Shown here piece after piece: positions 25,322 to 36,029 of a DNA stretch of 64,000 bases (within the stretch, counting starts at the first letter, position 1; every line of letters begins with the position of its first letter). Made by a program: the position numbers and the translations under genes. The notes below the pieces were generated by a model. That model did not search any database. It was not told where the DNA came from and saw only the letters and a program-made list of their open reading frames with translations. The stretch comes from CAVRCA01 sp963719345 (GTDB lineage: Bacteria; Pseudomonadota; Alphaproteobacteria; Acetobacterales; Acetobacteraceae): NCBI GenBank assembly GCA_963719345.1, contig CAVRCA010000001.1, forward strand, positions 1 to 64,000. The letters are read 5' to 3'.

Positions 25322-26994
25322 CAGACCGGCTCCGCCGGCTCGATGCTCGCCGGCCGTAGCTTCCCGGGCAATGTCGCGAGCGACTCGGCGGTGTCGAAGT
25401 CGCGCAGCACCGCATCCTCCCCGACCTCGACTTCCGCCACCGCCTCCGGATGGCGCGAGAGCAGGAAACGCGCGCCGCTATCGCCGGATATCTGCAGGAT
25501 TTCTGGAAAAAACCGCCGGTCCCAGACCATCGGGTTGCCCTGCTTGCCGCGGAACGTCGGCAGCACGATCAGCCGTCCCTCGTCGCGATCATAGGCTCCG
25601 AGCAGCCGGTCGATGATGCGCCCGGTGACCAGCGGCATGTCGCCCAGGCAAACGATGGCCGCGGCGCATTCGGGCGGCACCGCCGCGATCCCGGTCTTCA
25701 GGCTCGCCGCCAGCCCCTCGGCGTAGTCGGCCGCGTGTACGAAACGCACCGGACGGCCGCCGACCGCCGTCTCGACCTCCGGCCCCATGTGGCCGGTGAC
25801 GACGAGGATGGGACGCGCGCGGCTCGACAGCACGTTGTCGACCACCCGGGCGATCATCGGCTTGCCGGTGCGATCGGCGATCAGCAGCTTGTTGTGGGGC
25901 GCCATGCGGCGCGACCGTCCGGCCCCCAGGACCACCGCCGCGATCGTCGGGGCGCTGCGCGGCGCGGCACCGACCCGCGCGACGGAAGGGGCTTTTTCCC
26001 GGGGCAGCGGCCGCGTGTCGATCTCCTTCAGCAGGCCGCCGACGCCGAGGCGCGCAATTTCCCGACCGCCGACCGGCAGCCCGGCGAACAGCCGGGGCAG
26101 GACGAAATCGATGCCGTTGAGCGTCGGGCTGCGCGCACAGCCGGGCAGCACCAGTGCCGGGCGGGCGCCGATGCGACCCAGGCAGATCAGGTTGCCGGGA
26201 TCGACGGGCATGCCGAAATGCAGGATCTCGCCGCCAGCGCGCACGATCGCCGCCGGCCCGACATCGCGCCGGTCCACGACCGCGGAGGCGCCGATGATCA
26301 GCAGCAACTCCGCCCCGTCCGCGACCAGCTGCTCCAGCGCCTCGGCGATCGCCGGTTCCTCGTGCGGCACGCGCAAAGAGGGCAACAGTGAGCCGGTGAG
26401 GGCGGTGATCCGGGCTTGCGTGACCTCGATCGTCTTCTGGGTGACGCTCTCCTTGAGCCCCGGCAACTCGCTCGCGACCAGCCCGACCCGGAGCGGTTTG
26501 AAGGGGTGCAGGGTCATCGCCGGCGGCCCCTGCCGGGCCAGTGCGACAGCTACATCGAGCAGCGCGCCGGGCACCGCGAACGGGATCACCTTGATGGTCG
26601 CGACCATGTCGCGCGTCTTCACCACCGAATAGTCGGGCAGCGTGCCGACGGTCAGCGATTCGTCGACGGCGTTGATGCGGTCGATTTTTTCCACCGAAAC
26701 GCGCAGCAAACCGGGCGCCTCGGCCGACAGGTTGGCTCGGCCGGTCGCCGCCCGCGAACGGGCCAACAAAGGGGCGACGAACGGATCGGTAAGGCGGTCC
26801 GCGCAGACATCCTCGGGCACGTCACCCGGCTCCAGTCGGGCCGCGATCACCTCGGTCCGGCCGGTCTCGCGCAAGGCGGCCAGCGCCGCCTCGTCCAGCA
26901 TCGAGCCCTTGCGGATCACCTTGCCGGGCAGCCGGGTGGTGTGCGCCATGATGGCGCCCTTGGCCTCGGCCAGCGGCGTTGGCCCGAACCTCAC
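25321..26994 (-). CDS. Molybdopterin-binding / NTP-transferase (MocA-like) fusion protein
   Basis: A cytoplasmic protein of 557 residues. The middle (about residues 165-330) is a MoeA/MogA-like molybdopterin-binding domain (LRVGLVASELPGLKES, LLIIGASAVVDRRD, LVLPGCARSP). The C-terminal 200 residues are a MobA/MocA-type nucleotidyltransferase with LGAGRSRRMAPHNKLL near 350 and CLGDMPLVT near 460. In the family, MocA attaches cytidine to molybdopterin for xanthine-dehydrogenase and CODH-type enzymes. The start is GTG at 26994 within GTGA, coupled to the XdhC gene. The neighbours (XdhC, CoxE, CoxD) support a role in Mo-hydroxylase cofactor maturation. Confidence 0.9.
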   Translation of the reverse strand: MRFGPTPLAEAKGAIMAHTTRLPGKVIRKGSMLDEAALAALRETGRTEVIAARLEPGDVPEDVCADRLTDPFVAPLLARSRAATGRANLSAEAPGLLRVSVEKIDRINAVDESLTVGTLPDYSVVKTRDMVATIKVIPFAVPGALLDVAVALARQGPPAMTLHPFKPLRVGLVASELPGLKESVTQKTIEVTQARITALTGSLLPSLRVPHEEPAIAEALEQLVADGAELLLIIGASAVVDRRDVGPAAIVRAGGEILHFGMPVDPGNLICLGRIGARPALVLPGCARSPTLNGIDFVLPRLFAGLPVGGREIARLGVGGLLKEIDTRPLPREKAPSVARVGAAPRSAPTIAAVVLGAGRSRRMAPHNKLLIADRTGKPMIARVVDNVLSSRARPILVVTGHMGPEVETAVGGRPVRFVHAADYAEGLAASLKTGIAAVPPECAAAIVCLGDMPLVTGRIIDRLLGAYDRDEGRLIVLPTFRGKQGNPMVWDRRFFPEILQISGDSGARFLLSRHPEAVAEVEVGEDAVLRDFDTAESLATLPGKLRPASIEPAEPV

Positions 26995-27694
26995 GCCGCC
27001 TGCTTCTGCGGCGCCAGCGGCGAGCCGCGCCGGGCGGCGACGATCTCGGCCACGATCGACAGCGCGATCTCGGGCGCGGTCACCGCCTCGATGTCCAGCC
27101 CGACCGGCCCCTTGATCCGCGCCAGCGCGCGCTCATCGTGGCCGAGTTCGCGCAAGCGACCGAGCCGCGCCGCATGGGTCCGCCGCGAGCCGAGCGCACC
27201 GATGTAGAAGGCGTCGGACTTGATCGCGCGGTCGAGCGCCGGGTCGTCGAGCTTGGGGTCGTGCGTCAGGGTGACGACGGCGGTCCGCGCGTCCGGCGCG
27301 CAATGCGTCCAACGCCTCGTCCGGCCAGTCGGTGGAGACCGTCACGTTGGGAAACCGCTCGCCGGTGGCGAAAGCGCGGCGCGGATCGACGACGGTGACG
27401 GCGAACCCGGTCTGCTCGGCGAACGGCACCAGCGCCTGCGCGATATGCACCGCTCCCACCACGACCAGCCGAAGCGGCGTGTTGTAGACGTGCAGGAACC
27501 AGTTTTCGCCGTCCACCTGCACGGTGTCGCTGGTGTCCTCGCGCAGCGCCCTGGCCGGCCGCCTCGTTCAGCGCCGGCGGGGCGCGCGGGTCGGGCAGCA
27601 GAAGCTGCTCGCCCGAGGGCAGGCGGGTCGCCAGCACCACCGGGCGCAGTTCGCGCCGCGCGGCCTCGAGGGAGGCGAGCAGTTCGGGTGTCAC
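26991..27694 (-). pseudogene. XdhC/CoxF family protein, Rossmann (C-terminal) part, frameshifted
   Basis: The NAD-binding-like XdhC domain, which in the family binds molybdenum cofactor and inserts it into hydroxylases. The start is GTG at 27694, overlapping the preceding TGA. Reading gives ELLASLEAARRELRPVVL, then after an extra G near 27553 VDGENWFLHVY and LRLVVVGAVHIAQAL (Rossmann glycine region). After another extra base near 27300 come VVTLTHDPKLDD, FYIGALGSRRTHA and the stop at 26991. All motifs survive, so the two breaks look like insertion errors. The repaired protein would have about 233 residues. Confidence 0.82.
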
Positions 27695-28013
27695 GTGAGC
27701 TTTTCCACGAACACCTTCACCTTGCCGCCGCATGCCAGGCCGACTTCCCAGGCGCGCTCGTTGCTGACGCCGAAATCGAGCAGTTGCGGGCCGCCGGTGT
27801 CGATCGTCCGCATCGCCGCCTCGGCGACCGCGCCCTCGATGCAGCCGCCGCTCACCGACCCCGCCATCCGGCCGGATTTGGTGACCGCCATCTGGCTGCC
27901 CGCCGGACGGGGCGAACTGCCCCAGGTTTCCGTCACCGTGGCGAGCGCCACCTGTTCGCCGGCCGCACGCCAGCCGGCGGCGACCGAGAGAACGTCTTCC
28001 GCTTCGTTGAGGC

Positions 28014-28017
<4 letters not shown>
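27691..28017 (-). CDS. XdhC/CoxI family protein, N-terminal domain
   Basis: A protein of 108 residues equal to the first domain of XdhC. The diagnostic segments are VTETWGSSPRPAGSQMAV and MAGSVSGGCIEGAV, with the conserved cysteine of SGGC. The ATG at 28017 overlaps the CoxE-like stop (ATGA), and its own TGA overlaps the GTG of the Rossmann-domain gene. In this organism the two XdhC domains are therefore separate, coupled polypeptides. Unlike its neighbours, this frame is intact. Confidence 0.9.
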
Positions 28018-29230
<1,213 letters not shown>

Positions 29231-29234
<4 letters not shown>

Positions 29235-30138
29235 GCCGCGTCGGCGGCCTGGGCCTCGGCGACCAGGCGGGCTGCCTCCGCACCGCGGACCTTCGCGATA
29301 TCGTCCTGATATTTCAGCAGCACGCCGAGCGTTTCGTTGACCGCTGTCGGGCGTCAGCTCGTGCTGGTCGAGGTATTCAGCGACTTCGCCCAGTCGATCG
29401 TCTCGGCCACGCCCGGCAGCTTGAACAGCTCCTCCCCGCGCAGCCGCTGCACGAAGGCGACGACCTGGCCGGACAGCGCGGCCGGCACCGTCGGCGCCTT
29501 GACGGCGAGGATGGCCCGTTCGCGCGCCGCGCTCGGATAGTCCACCCAGTGATAGAGGCAGCGCCGCCGGATGGCGTCGTGGACCTCGCGCGTGCGGTTG
29601 GAGGTGAGCACCACGACGGGACGCGTCCCGGCCCGGATCGTGCCGTATTCCGGGATGGTGAGCTGGAAGTCGGCCAGCACCTCGAGCAGGAACGCCTCGA
29701 ACGGTTCGTCGGCGCGGTCGAGCTCGTCGATCAGCAGCACGGCGGGCGGCTGGTCGGGGTCGATCGCCGACAGCAGCGGCCGGGCCTGCAGGAACTCGCG
29801 GCGTGTAGATGTCGTGTCCCAGCGCGGCCCGGTCGGTCTGGCCGGCCGCCTCGGCCAGCCGGATCGCCATGAGCTGGCGGGCATGGTCCCATTCGTAGGC
29901 GGCGGCCGACAGGTCCATGCCGTCGTAGCATTGCAGCCGCACCAGCCGCCGGCCGAGCCCGGCCGCCAGCGACTTGGCGATCTCCGTCTTGCCGGTGCCC
30001 GGCTCGCCTTCGAGGAACAGCGGTCGCCGCATCGACAGCGCGAGATGCACCGTGGTGGCCAGATCGCGGTCGGCGATATAGCCCTGCCCGGCAAGGAGGG
30101 CCGCCGTCTCGTTCGACGGTGGCGGGCAGGGCGCTCAC
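29231..30138 (-). pseudogene. MoxR-type AAA ATPase, CoxD-like, with multiple frame breaks
   Basis: The AAA+ chaperone partner of CoxE. Visible are Walker A LEGEPGTGKTE (near 30015), Walker B VLLIDELDRADEPFE (near 29735), SNRTREVHDAIRRRC with the sensor arginine (near 29590), and a C-terminal HELTPDS / VNETLGVLLKYQDD tail. Extra bases are apparent near 30117, 29808 and 29345, and one missing base near 29370. The proposed start is GTG at 30138, just after the CoxG stop, giving about 300 residues, the normal CoxD length. The end overlaps the CoxE GTG. The intact motifs argue for sequence error. Confidence 0.82.
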
Positions 30139-30771
30139 TACAGAACACCCCGAACAACAGCAGCAGGATGACGATGAAGATCGCGCCACCGATCCACGCG
30201 ACCAGCGGCAATCCGAACGGCTCGCGGGGAATGACGGAGAGGGGCTGATACTGGCCGGCGCCGGCGGCGGCGATGGCGGAGGGGCGGTCGGCCTCGGCCG
30301 CCAGCGGCGCGACGGGCGCGGTCTCGGTGCCCAGCGGTGAGCCGCGGTGGTGAACCGGTCGAAGAACTGGTCGGCCATGTTCTTTGCCGTCGCATCGACC
30401 AGGCGGGCGCCGAGCTGGGCGATCTTGCCGCCGACCTGCGCCTGCACGCCGTAGTGCAGCAAGGTCGCACCGGCATCGTCGACCAGGTTGACCTTGGCGC
30501 CGCCCTTGGCGAAGCCGGCGACGCCGCCCTGGCCCTCGCCGCTGATCGTGTAGCCGTTCGGTGGGTCGAGGTCGGCCAGTTGCACCTTGCCGTTGAAGCG
30601 CGCAGCGATGGGGCCGATCTTGACGGCGGCGGTGGCCCGCATCTCGTTTTCGGAGGTCTTCTCGAGGGTTTCGCAGCCGGGGATGCAGGCTTTCAGCACC
30701 TCCGGGTCGTTCAGGGCATCCCAGACCCTCTCGCGGGGCGCGGGAATGCGCCGCTCGCCGGTCATTTCCAT
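30138..30771 (-). pseudogene. SRPBCC family carbon monoxide dehydrogenase subunit G (CoxG)-like, frameshifted
   Basis: First gene of the maturation operon. The SRPBCC fold occupies about residues 1-145 (RVWDALNDPEVLKACIPGCE is diagnostic of CoxG). After a base loss near 30325, a proline/alanine-rich linker leads to a C-terminal membrane anchor (LVAWIGGAIFIVILLLLFG). A second missing base in a G run near 30150 would bring in the TAG at 30138-30140. CoxG tethers the enzyme to the cytoplasmic membrane in carboxydotrophs. The ATG at 30771 is preceded by GAGA. No CoxMSL structural genes are near. Confidence 0.83.
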
Positions 30772-30854
30772 CGAGGCTGTTCTCCGTTGCGCGCGGCGGA
30801 CGTTACTTGCAGGGTCAGGGGCATGCAACCGAGCCACCCCTGTGTCGTCCCGCC

Positions 30855-32259
30855 ATGCGGGGCGTGACACCGCCAAGCCGCGCCTGCCTCATCGGTTTCC
30901 TCAGCGTGCTCCTGCCGGTGCCGGCCTGGGCCGCCGCGAGCGCTGCCGTCGCACCCGGGCTGCAATGGGGACTGCCGTTCCTGGGCGTGCTCCTCTCGAT
31001 CGCCCTGATGCCCATCCTCGCCCCCCGCTTCTGGCATCGCCGGATGGGCGCCGTCGCTTTCGGATGGAGCCTGGCCCTCCTGCTGCCGCTCGCCGCCACC
31101 GCCGGGATCGGCGGCGGCCGCGACGGCGGCGTGGCACGCGCTGCTGATCGAGTACCTGCCGTTCGTGACGTTGCTGCTGGCGCTCTACACGGCCGCCGGC
31201 GGCATCCTGGTGCGCGGCGGCGTGACCGGCTCGCCCGCCGGCAACACCGGCATGCTGGCGCTCGGCACCGTGCTCGCCGGACTGATGGGAACGACCGGCG
31301 CGGCGATGGTGCTGATCCACCCGCTGCTGAGCGCCAACGCGCATCGCAGCCGCAAGGTGCATATCGTGGTGTTCTTCACGGCGCTGGTGGCCAACGCCGG
31401 GGGAGCCACGACGCCACTCGGCGACCCGCCGTTGTTCATCGGCTTTCTGCAGGGCGTGCCGTTCCTCTGGCCACTGCGCCATCTCACCTTGCCGCTGCTC
31501 GTGCTGGCGCTGCCCATGCTGGCGGCCTTCTATCTGTTCGACCGGCGCGAGGCCGCTTCCGATCGGCCGGCTCCGGCACCCGAGCGGCTGCACATCCGGG
31601 GCTGGATCAATGTCGCGCTAGTCGGCGTCGTGGTGGCCACCGTGCTGCTCACCGGGGTGTGGCGCCCCGGCAATGCCGTGCTGCTGGGCCAGCCGGTCGG
31701 CTGGGAACGCCTGGTCGCCGATGGCGTGTTCGTCGCCGTGGCGCTCGTTTCGTCGGCGGTCACGCCGCGCGCCGTCCGGCAGGGCAACATGTTCTCCTGG
31801 CACCCGATGCAGGAGGTCGCGCACGCTGTTCGCGGCGATCTTCATCACGATAGGGCCGGTGCTCGCCATGCTGCAGGCCGGGTTCGAGGGGCCGCTGGCG
31901 CCGGTGCTGCGGCTGACGCTCGACCGCCACGGTGCGCCGTTCCCGCTCGCCTATTTCTGGCTGACCGGCTTGCTCTCGGCGTTCCTCGACAACGCGCCCA
32001 CCTATCTCGTCTTTTTCGGACTGGCGGGCGGCGATCCGGCGCGCTGACCGGGCCGCTCAACCATATCCTGACCGCGATCTCGGCCGGCGCGGTGTTCTTC
32101 GGCGCGCTCACCTATATCGGCAACGCCCCCAACCTGATGCTGCGTGCGATCGCCTCGCACCGCGGCGTGAGGATGCCCGGCTTCTTCGCCTACATGGCGC
32201 TTGCCGGCGCCCTCCTGCTGCCGGGGATGCTGCTGCTGAGCGCGGTGTTCTTCCTGTAA
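30855..32259 (+). pseudogene. Sodium:proton antiporter, NhaD/citrate-transporter-like, frameshifted
   Basis: An inner-membrane ion transporter of about 465 residues with a dozen hydrophobic helices. Family-type segments include AVAPGLQWGLPFLGVLLSIA, YLPFVTLLLALYTAAGGI, GTTGAAMVLIHPLL, NAGGATTPLGDPPLFIGF and LDNAPTYLVFF. The paired GATTPLGDPP and DNAPT motifs are typical of NhaD/ArsB-like carriers. Extra bases near 31110 and 31815 and a missing base near 32042 break the frame. The last part, ending FGALTYIGNAPNLM, is intact. The ATG at 30855 gives a signal-like first helix. The gene is divergent from the CoxG-like gene. Confidence 0.83.
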
Positions 32260-32307
32260 CCGGCCGCATCGGCTATTCCGGGCAAGCCGCCTCCTGGAGC
32301 TTCCGCC

Positions 32308-33228
32308 ATGACCTACCTGGTCGCGTCCGACCTCCCGTCCGCAGCCGCCGGCGAGCGGTTCCGCGCCCTCCTGTCCCGCCCCGGGATCTTGCAGATGCCG
32401 GGCGCGCATAACGGCATGGCGGCGCTGCAGGCGCGGGCCGCCGGGTTCGACGCCCTCTATCTGTCCGGGGCGGCGATGACCGCTTCGATGGGCATTCCCG
32501 ATCTCGGCATGATCACGGTCGATGAGGTGTGCTTCTTCGTCCGCCAGATCACCCGCGCTTCCGGCCTGCCGCTGCTGGTCGACGGCGACACCGGCTATGG
32601 CGAGGCGCTGAACGTGATGCACATGGTCCGCTCCTTCGAGGATGCCGGCGCCGGGGCGGTGCATATCGAGGACCAGCTGCTGCCCAAGAAGTGCGGCCAT
32701 CTGAACGACAAGAAGCTCGCCGACGCGCACGACATGGCGGCGAAGGTGGCCGCCGCCGCCCGGGCGCGCCGCCACCTCGTCGTGGTCGCCCGCACCGATG
32801 CCGCGGCCAGCGAGGGGATCGAGGGCGCGGTGGCGCGCGCCCGGCTCTACATGGAGGCCGGCGCCGACGCCATCTTCCCCGAGGCGCTGAACACGGCCGA
32901 GATGTTCCGCGAGTTCGCCCGCCGCATGGAGGGGGTGCCGCTGCTCGCCAACATGACCGAGTTCGGCCGCACCCCGTTCTTCACCGCCGCCGAGTTCCAG
33001 GACATGGGCTATAAGATGGTGATCTGGCCGGTCAGCAGCCTGCGGGTCGCCAACAAGGCGCAGGAAGAGTTGTACCAGTCGATCCGGCGCGACGGCGGCA
33101 CCCACAACATGGCGGACCGGATGCAGACCCGCGCCGAGCTCTACGCCGCGATCGGCTACCACGATTACGAGGCGCTGGACGCCTCGATCGTGACCACGGT
33201 GATCCCGCAGGCGATGCCGCAGCGCTAG
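32308..33228 (+). CDS. prpB: Isocitrate lyase/PEP mutase family; 2-methylisocitrate lyase-like
   Basis: A TIM-barrel lyase of 306 residues resembling PrpB, which splits 2-methylisocitrate to pyruvate and succinate in propionate degradation. Visible are the Mg-binding DGDTGYGEALNV near residue 93, EDQLLPKKCGHLNDKKL near 122 with the catalytic cysteine in the KKCGH signature, and NMTEFGRTP near 213. Length and motifs match PrpB rather than the longer isocitrate lyase. Neither prpC nor acn genes are adjacent, so a related carboxy-lyase activity remains possible. Confidence 0.88.
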   Translation: MTYLVASDLPSAAAGERFRALLSRPGILQMPGAHNGMAALQARAAGFDALYLSGAAMTASMGIPDLGMITVDEVCFFVRQITRASGLPLLVDGDTGYGEALNVMHMVRSFEDAGAGAVHIEDQLLPKKCGHLNDKKLADAHDMAAKVAAAARARRHLVVVARTDAAASEGIEGAVARARLYMEAGADAIFPEALNTAEMFREFARRMEGVPLLANMTEFGRTPFFTAAEFQDMGYKMVIWPVSSLRVANKAQEELYQSIRRDGGTHNMADRMQTRAELYAAIGYHDYEALDASIVTTVIPQAMPQR

Positions 33229-33252
33229 CGCTTCGTTTCGGGAGGAAGGCTC

Positions 33253-34374
33253 ATGGATTGCTGTTGCACCTGCGGCGTTCCGCACACACGGCGAGGCTGG
33301 ATGTGGGGCACGGTGCTGATGTCCGTCGGCGCTATGCTGGGCGGCGGCCTTGCGCCACCAGGCTCGACGGCGGCCGCGCAGGTGGCGGAAGGGGCGTCCG
33401 CCGCACTCGATGTGCTGCGAAAAGCCATTTCGGTGGATGTCCATACGCATGGCGGCACGACCGGGATTACCTCGAACGCGCCGCCGAGCGATGATCTTTC
33501 CAAGGGGATGCGGGCGGGATCGTTGGCGGCGGTGTGTCTCGCCGACGTCCCCGACGGACCGATCCTGGGGCGGAACCAGGAGGGCGTGCTCGCGGCGCTG
33601 CGCACGCCGGCACCGGGCGAACTTTTCCGATACCATCTCGGGCGCCTCGCCTGGATGGACGAGATGGCGGCGCGGCACGGGCTGCGCCGAGTGCTGACCG
33701 CCGCCGAACTCGAGGCGGCGCACAACGCCGGGCAGCCGGCCATGATCATGGACATGGAAGGGCTCGACTTCCTGGAGGGCAAGCTGGAGCGGCTTGAGGA
33801 GGCCCACCGGCGCGGGGTGCGGCACGCGCAGCTTGTCCACTACACCCCGAACGACATCGGCGACTTCCAGACCGGCGCGGTGACGCATGACGGCTTGACC
33901 CCGTTCGGCGCCGACGCGATCCGGGCGGTTCACCGGCTCGGCATGGTCTGCGATGTCGCGCATGCGACGGAGGCGACGGTGAGGCAAGCGGCCAAGGTGG
34001 CGACGAAGCCGCTGCTGCTATCGCACACCGCCATCCTGGATTCGAAGGCGATGGGCACCACACCCTTAAGGGGCCGCCAGATCACCCGCGACCATGCGCG
34101 GGTGGTCGCCGAGACCGGCGGCTCGGTCGGCATCTGGCACTTCTTCCCGAGCCTCGACGGATATGTCGACGGCATCAGGGAAATGGTCGATGTCGTCGGC
34201 GTCGATCACGTCAGCATCGGCACCGACCAGCAGGTCGCCCCCGGGAGCCTGCAGGATTATGCGCAATGGGTGCAGCTCGTCGCGGCCATGCTGCGCGCCG
34301 GGTTCTCGCCGGAAGAGGCGGGAAAGATAGCGGGCGGCAACTACATGCGCATTTTTCAGGTCGCCGTCGGGTGA
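33253..34374 (+). CDS. Membrane dipeptidase (peptidase family M19)
   Basis: A zinc dipeptidase-family protein of 373 residues. It has a long N-terminal export signal with an unusual cysteine cluster (CCCTC) before the hydrophobic core. Metal ligands are visible in VDVHTHGG near residue 63, in the glutamate of IMDMEGLDF near 167 and in histidines of DVAHATE and LLLSHTA. IGTDQQVAPG near the end matches the family DHxxxGxDFDG-like block only loosely. Substrates in the family range from dipeptides to beta-lactams. GGAGG precedes the ATG. The gene follows prpB by 24 bases and may be co-transcribed. Confidence 0.87.
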   Translation: MDCCCTCGVPHTRRGWMWGTVLMSVGAMLGGGLAPPGSTAAAQVAEGASAALDVLRKAISVDVHTHGGTTGITSNAPPSDDLSKGMRAGSLAAVCLADVPDGPILGRNQEGVLAALRTPAPGELFRYHLGRLAWMDEMAARHGLRRVLTAAELEAAHNAGQPAMIMDMEGLDFLEGKLERLEEAHRRGVRHAQLVHYTPNDIGDFQTGAVTHDGLTPFGADAIRAVHRLGMVCDVAHATEATVRQAAKVATKPLLLSHTAILDSKAMGTTPLRGRQITRDHARVVAETGGSVGIWHFFPSLDGYVDGIREMVDVVGVDHVSIGTDQQVAPGSLQDYAQWVQLVAAMLRAGFSPEEAGKIAGGNYMRIFQVAVG

Positions 34375-34512
34375 GCCGGCAGCGCTGAAGGGAGCTGGCG
34401 CGCGCGTCCGTGAGGGTTCGCTAGGTGATAGTTTGAAGTCACGGGCCGAGAGATATCATCTCGCTCCTAACTCGGTTGCATACTGGAGGGCAAAGATCCG
34501 AGGAGGGCACCG

Positions 34513-35856
34513 TTGGCTCAACACCCGAAATCCGGCCGTCGCACTCCGACGCGCCAGCCGACCCCGAGCCGCCGGGCTGTCGAGACGACTGGAGCGCCAA
34601 CCGAAGCCGACCGCCCGCAAGAGGTGGGCCACCCGGTGTTCGCGCAGCCGCGACCGACCCCCGACCCGACCAAGTTCGAGATCCCGCATCCCTCGGACAC
34701 GGCCGCTTACAAGGAGATCGACCAGCTCAACGCCGAACACAAGCTCACCTCCATCCCGTTTCCGCCGCCGCGGGGCGGGCCCGAGCCGAAGCTCATGCTC
34801 GCCGACGTGTTCGGCCCCGACGGGGCGCGTGTTGCGAAAGCGATCGAGGGCAATGGCCAGCTCGTGTTCCATGCGGTCGGGGACACCGGGAACACGCGCG
34901 GGCCAGACCCGCAGAACCTGGTAGCGGACAAGCTCGCGAGCGACTTCGAGGAAGCCGACCCCAAGGAACTGCCTCAGTTCTTCCTTCACCTCGGGGACGT
35001 CATCTACAATTTCGGCGAGGCCCAGTATTACTACGACCAGTTCTATGATCCGTACCGGGATTACCCGGCTCCGATCCTGGCCCTCGCGGGCAACCATGAC
35101 GGCATGGTCGCACCCGAATCGAATACACCCACGCTGAGGGCTTGGCTGGAGAACTTCTGCGCCCCCAGCTTCGAGATCACGCCCGAGGCTGGTGGCTTGT
35201 CGCGGACCGCGCAAATCCAGCCGGGCGTGTTCTTCACCTTCGAAGCGCCGTTCGTGCGCATCATCTGCCTCTACAGCGGCACGTTGGAGGACCCCGGCGT
35301 CATCGCCGACCCGGCGATCGGGGACTCCCAGATCGCCTTTCTCGCGGCCGCGCTGAAGCGGGCGAAAGACGAGAAGTTTGAGGGAGCTCTCATCCTCGCG
35401 CACCACCACCCGGCCTACACCGCGGGCAGCAAGCACGGATGGAGTGTCGAGATGACGCAGCAGATCGACGCGGAATGCAACAAGGCCGGCGTTTGGCCGC
35501 ATGCGGTCCTGTCGGCGCACGCGCACAACTACCAGCGCTTCACCCGCGTCCGGGGCGGAACGCAGATCCCCTATGTCATCTGCGGCAATGGCGGCCACGG
35601 CTTGGCCCGGCTGTCCCGCCGCAACGCGCCGGCGCTGCGGACGCCCTCCGTCATAGAAACGGCCGGCAAGGACCAGGTTATCCTGGAGAACTACGACGAC
35701 GCGGACTACGGGTGTCTCCGCCTGGTCGTCACCGCGGGCCAGCTTCGGATCGAATACCATCCGGCAAGCGACGGGGCCGGGAGCAAGACGCCGGACGATT
35801 TCGTTACCGTCGACCTCGCGACCCGCCGACTGGTCCACTTCGCCGGCACGGCCTGA
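34513..35856 (+). CDS. Metallophosphoesterase (calcineurin-like)
   Basis: A 447-residue protein with a disordered, proline- and arginine-rich N-terminus of about 90 residues and a calcineurin-like core. Metal-site motifs are FHAVGDTGNT near residue 121, LHLGDVIYNFGE near 158, LAGNHDGM near 191, ILAHHHPAYT near 297 and SAHAHNYQRF near 335. There is no export signal. The start is TTG at 34513, decided by AGGAGG at 34501-34506. The substrate is unknown; the layout resembles purple-acid-phosphatase-like enzymes. About 140 non-coding bases precede it. Confidence 0.87.
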   Translation: MAQHPKSGRRTPTRQPTPSRRAVETTGAPTEADRPQEVGHPVFAQPRPTPDPTKFEIPHPSDTAAYKEIDQLNAEHKLTSIPFPPPRGGPEPKLMLADVFGPDGARVAKAIEGNGQLVFHAVGDTGNTRGPDPQNLVADKLASDFEEADPKELPQFFLHLGDVIYNFGEAQYYYDQFYDPYRDYPAPILALAGNHDGMVAPESNTPTLRAWLENFCAPSFEITPEAGGLSRTAQIQPGVFFTFEAPFVRIICLYSGTLEDPGVIADPAIGDSQIAFLAAALKRAKDEKFEGALILAHHHPAYTAGSKHGWSVEMTQQIDAECNKAGVWPHAVLSAHAHNYQRFTRVRGGTQIPYVICGNGGHGLARLSRRNAPALRTPSVIETAGKDQVILENYDDADYGCLRLVVTAGQLRIEYHPASDGAGSKTPDDFVTVDLATRRLVHFAGTA

Positions 35857-36029
35857 GCCTGAACGGCACGGAGGCACCGGCTGGCGGCCCCGCCGAGGAG
35901 GGCGGCCCTGCCTTACGCCGGGGTCTCGGCGGCTTTACGTGAGCAGCCATGCGGGCCATGGGCTGGCAGCTCGATGACCGGCATGCTTTTCCGGTCGGCG
36001 TGGGCTAGCGCCCTGGGTCCGAACCCGGG

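Noticed and set aside
32002..33987. A 661-codon minus-strand frame opposite prpB and the M19 dipeptidase
   Set aside because: No recognisable domain; the sense strand is fully accounted for by two clear enzymes.
35877..35935. Possible terminator hairpin after the phosphoesterase gene (CCGCCGAG ... CTCGGCGG)
   Set aside because: The arms are only 8 bases and the intervening loop is long; there is no clear T run, so it is not listed as a feature.
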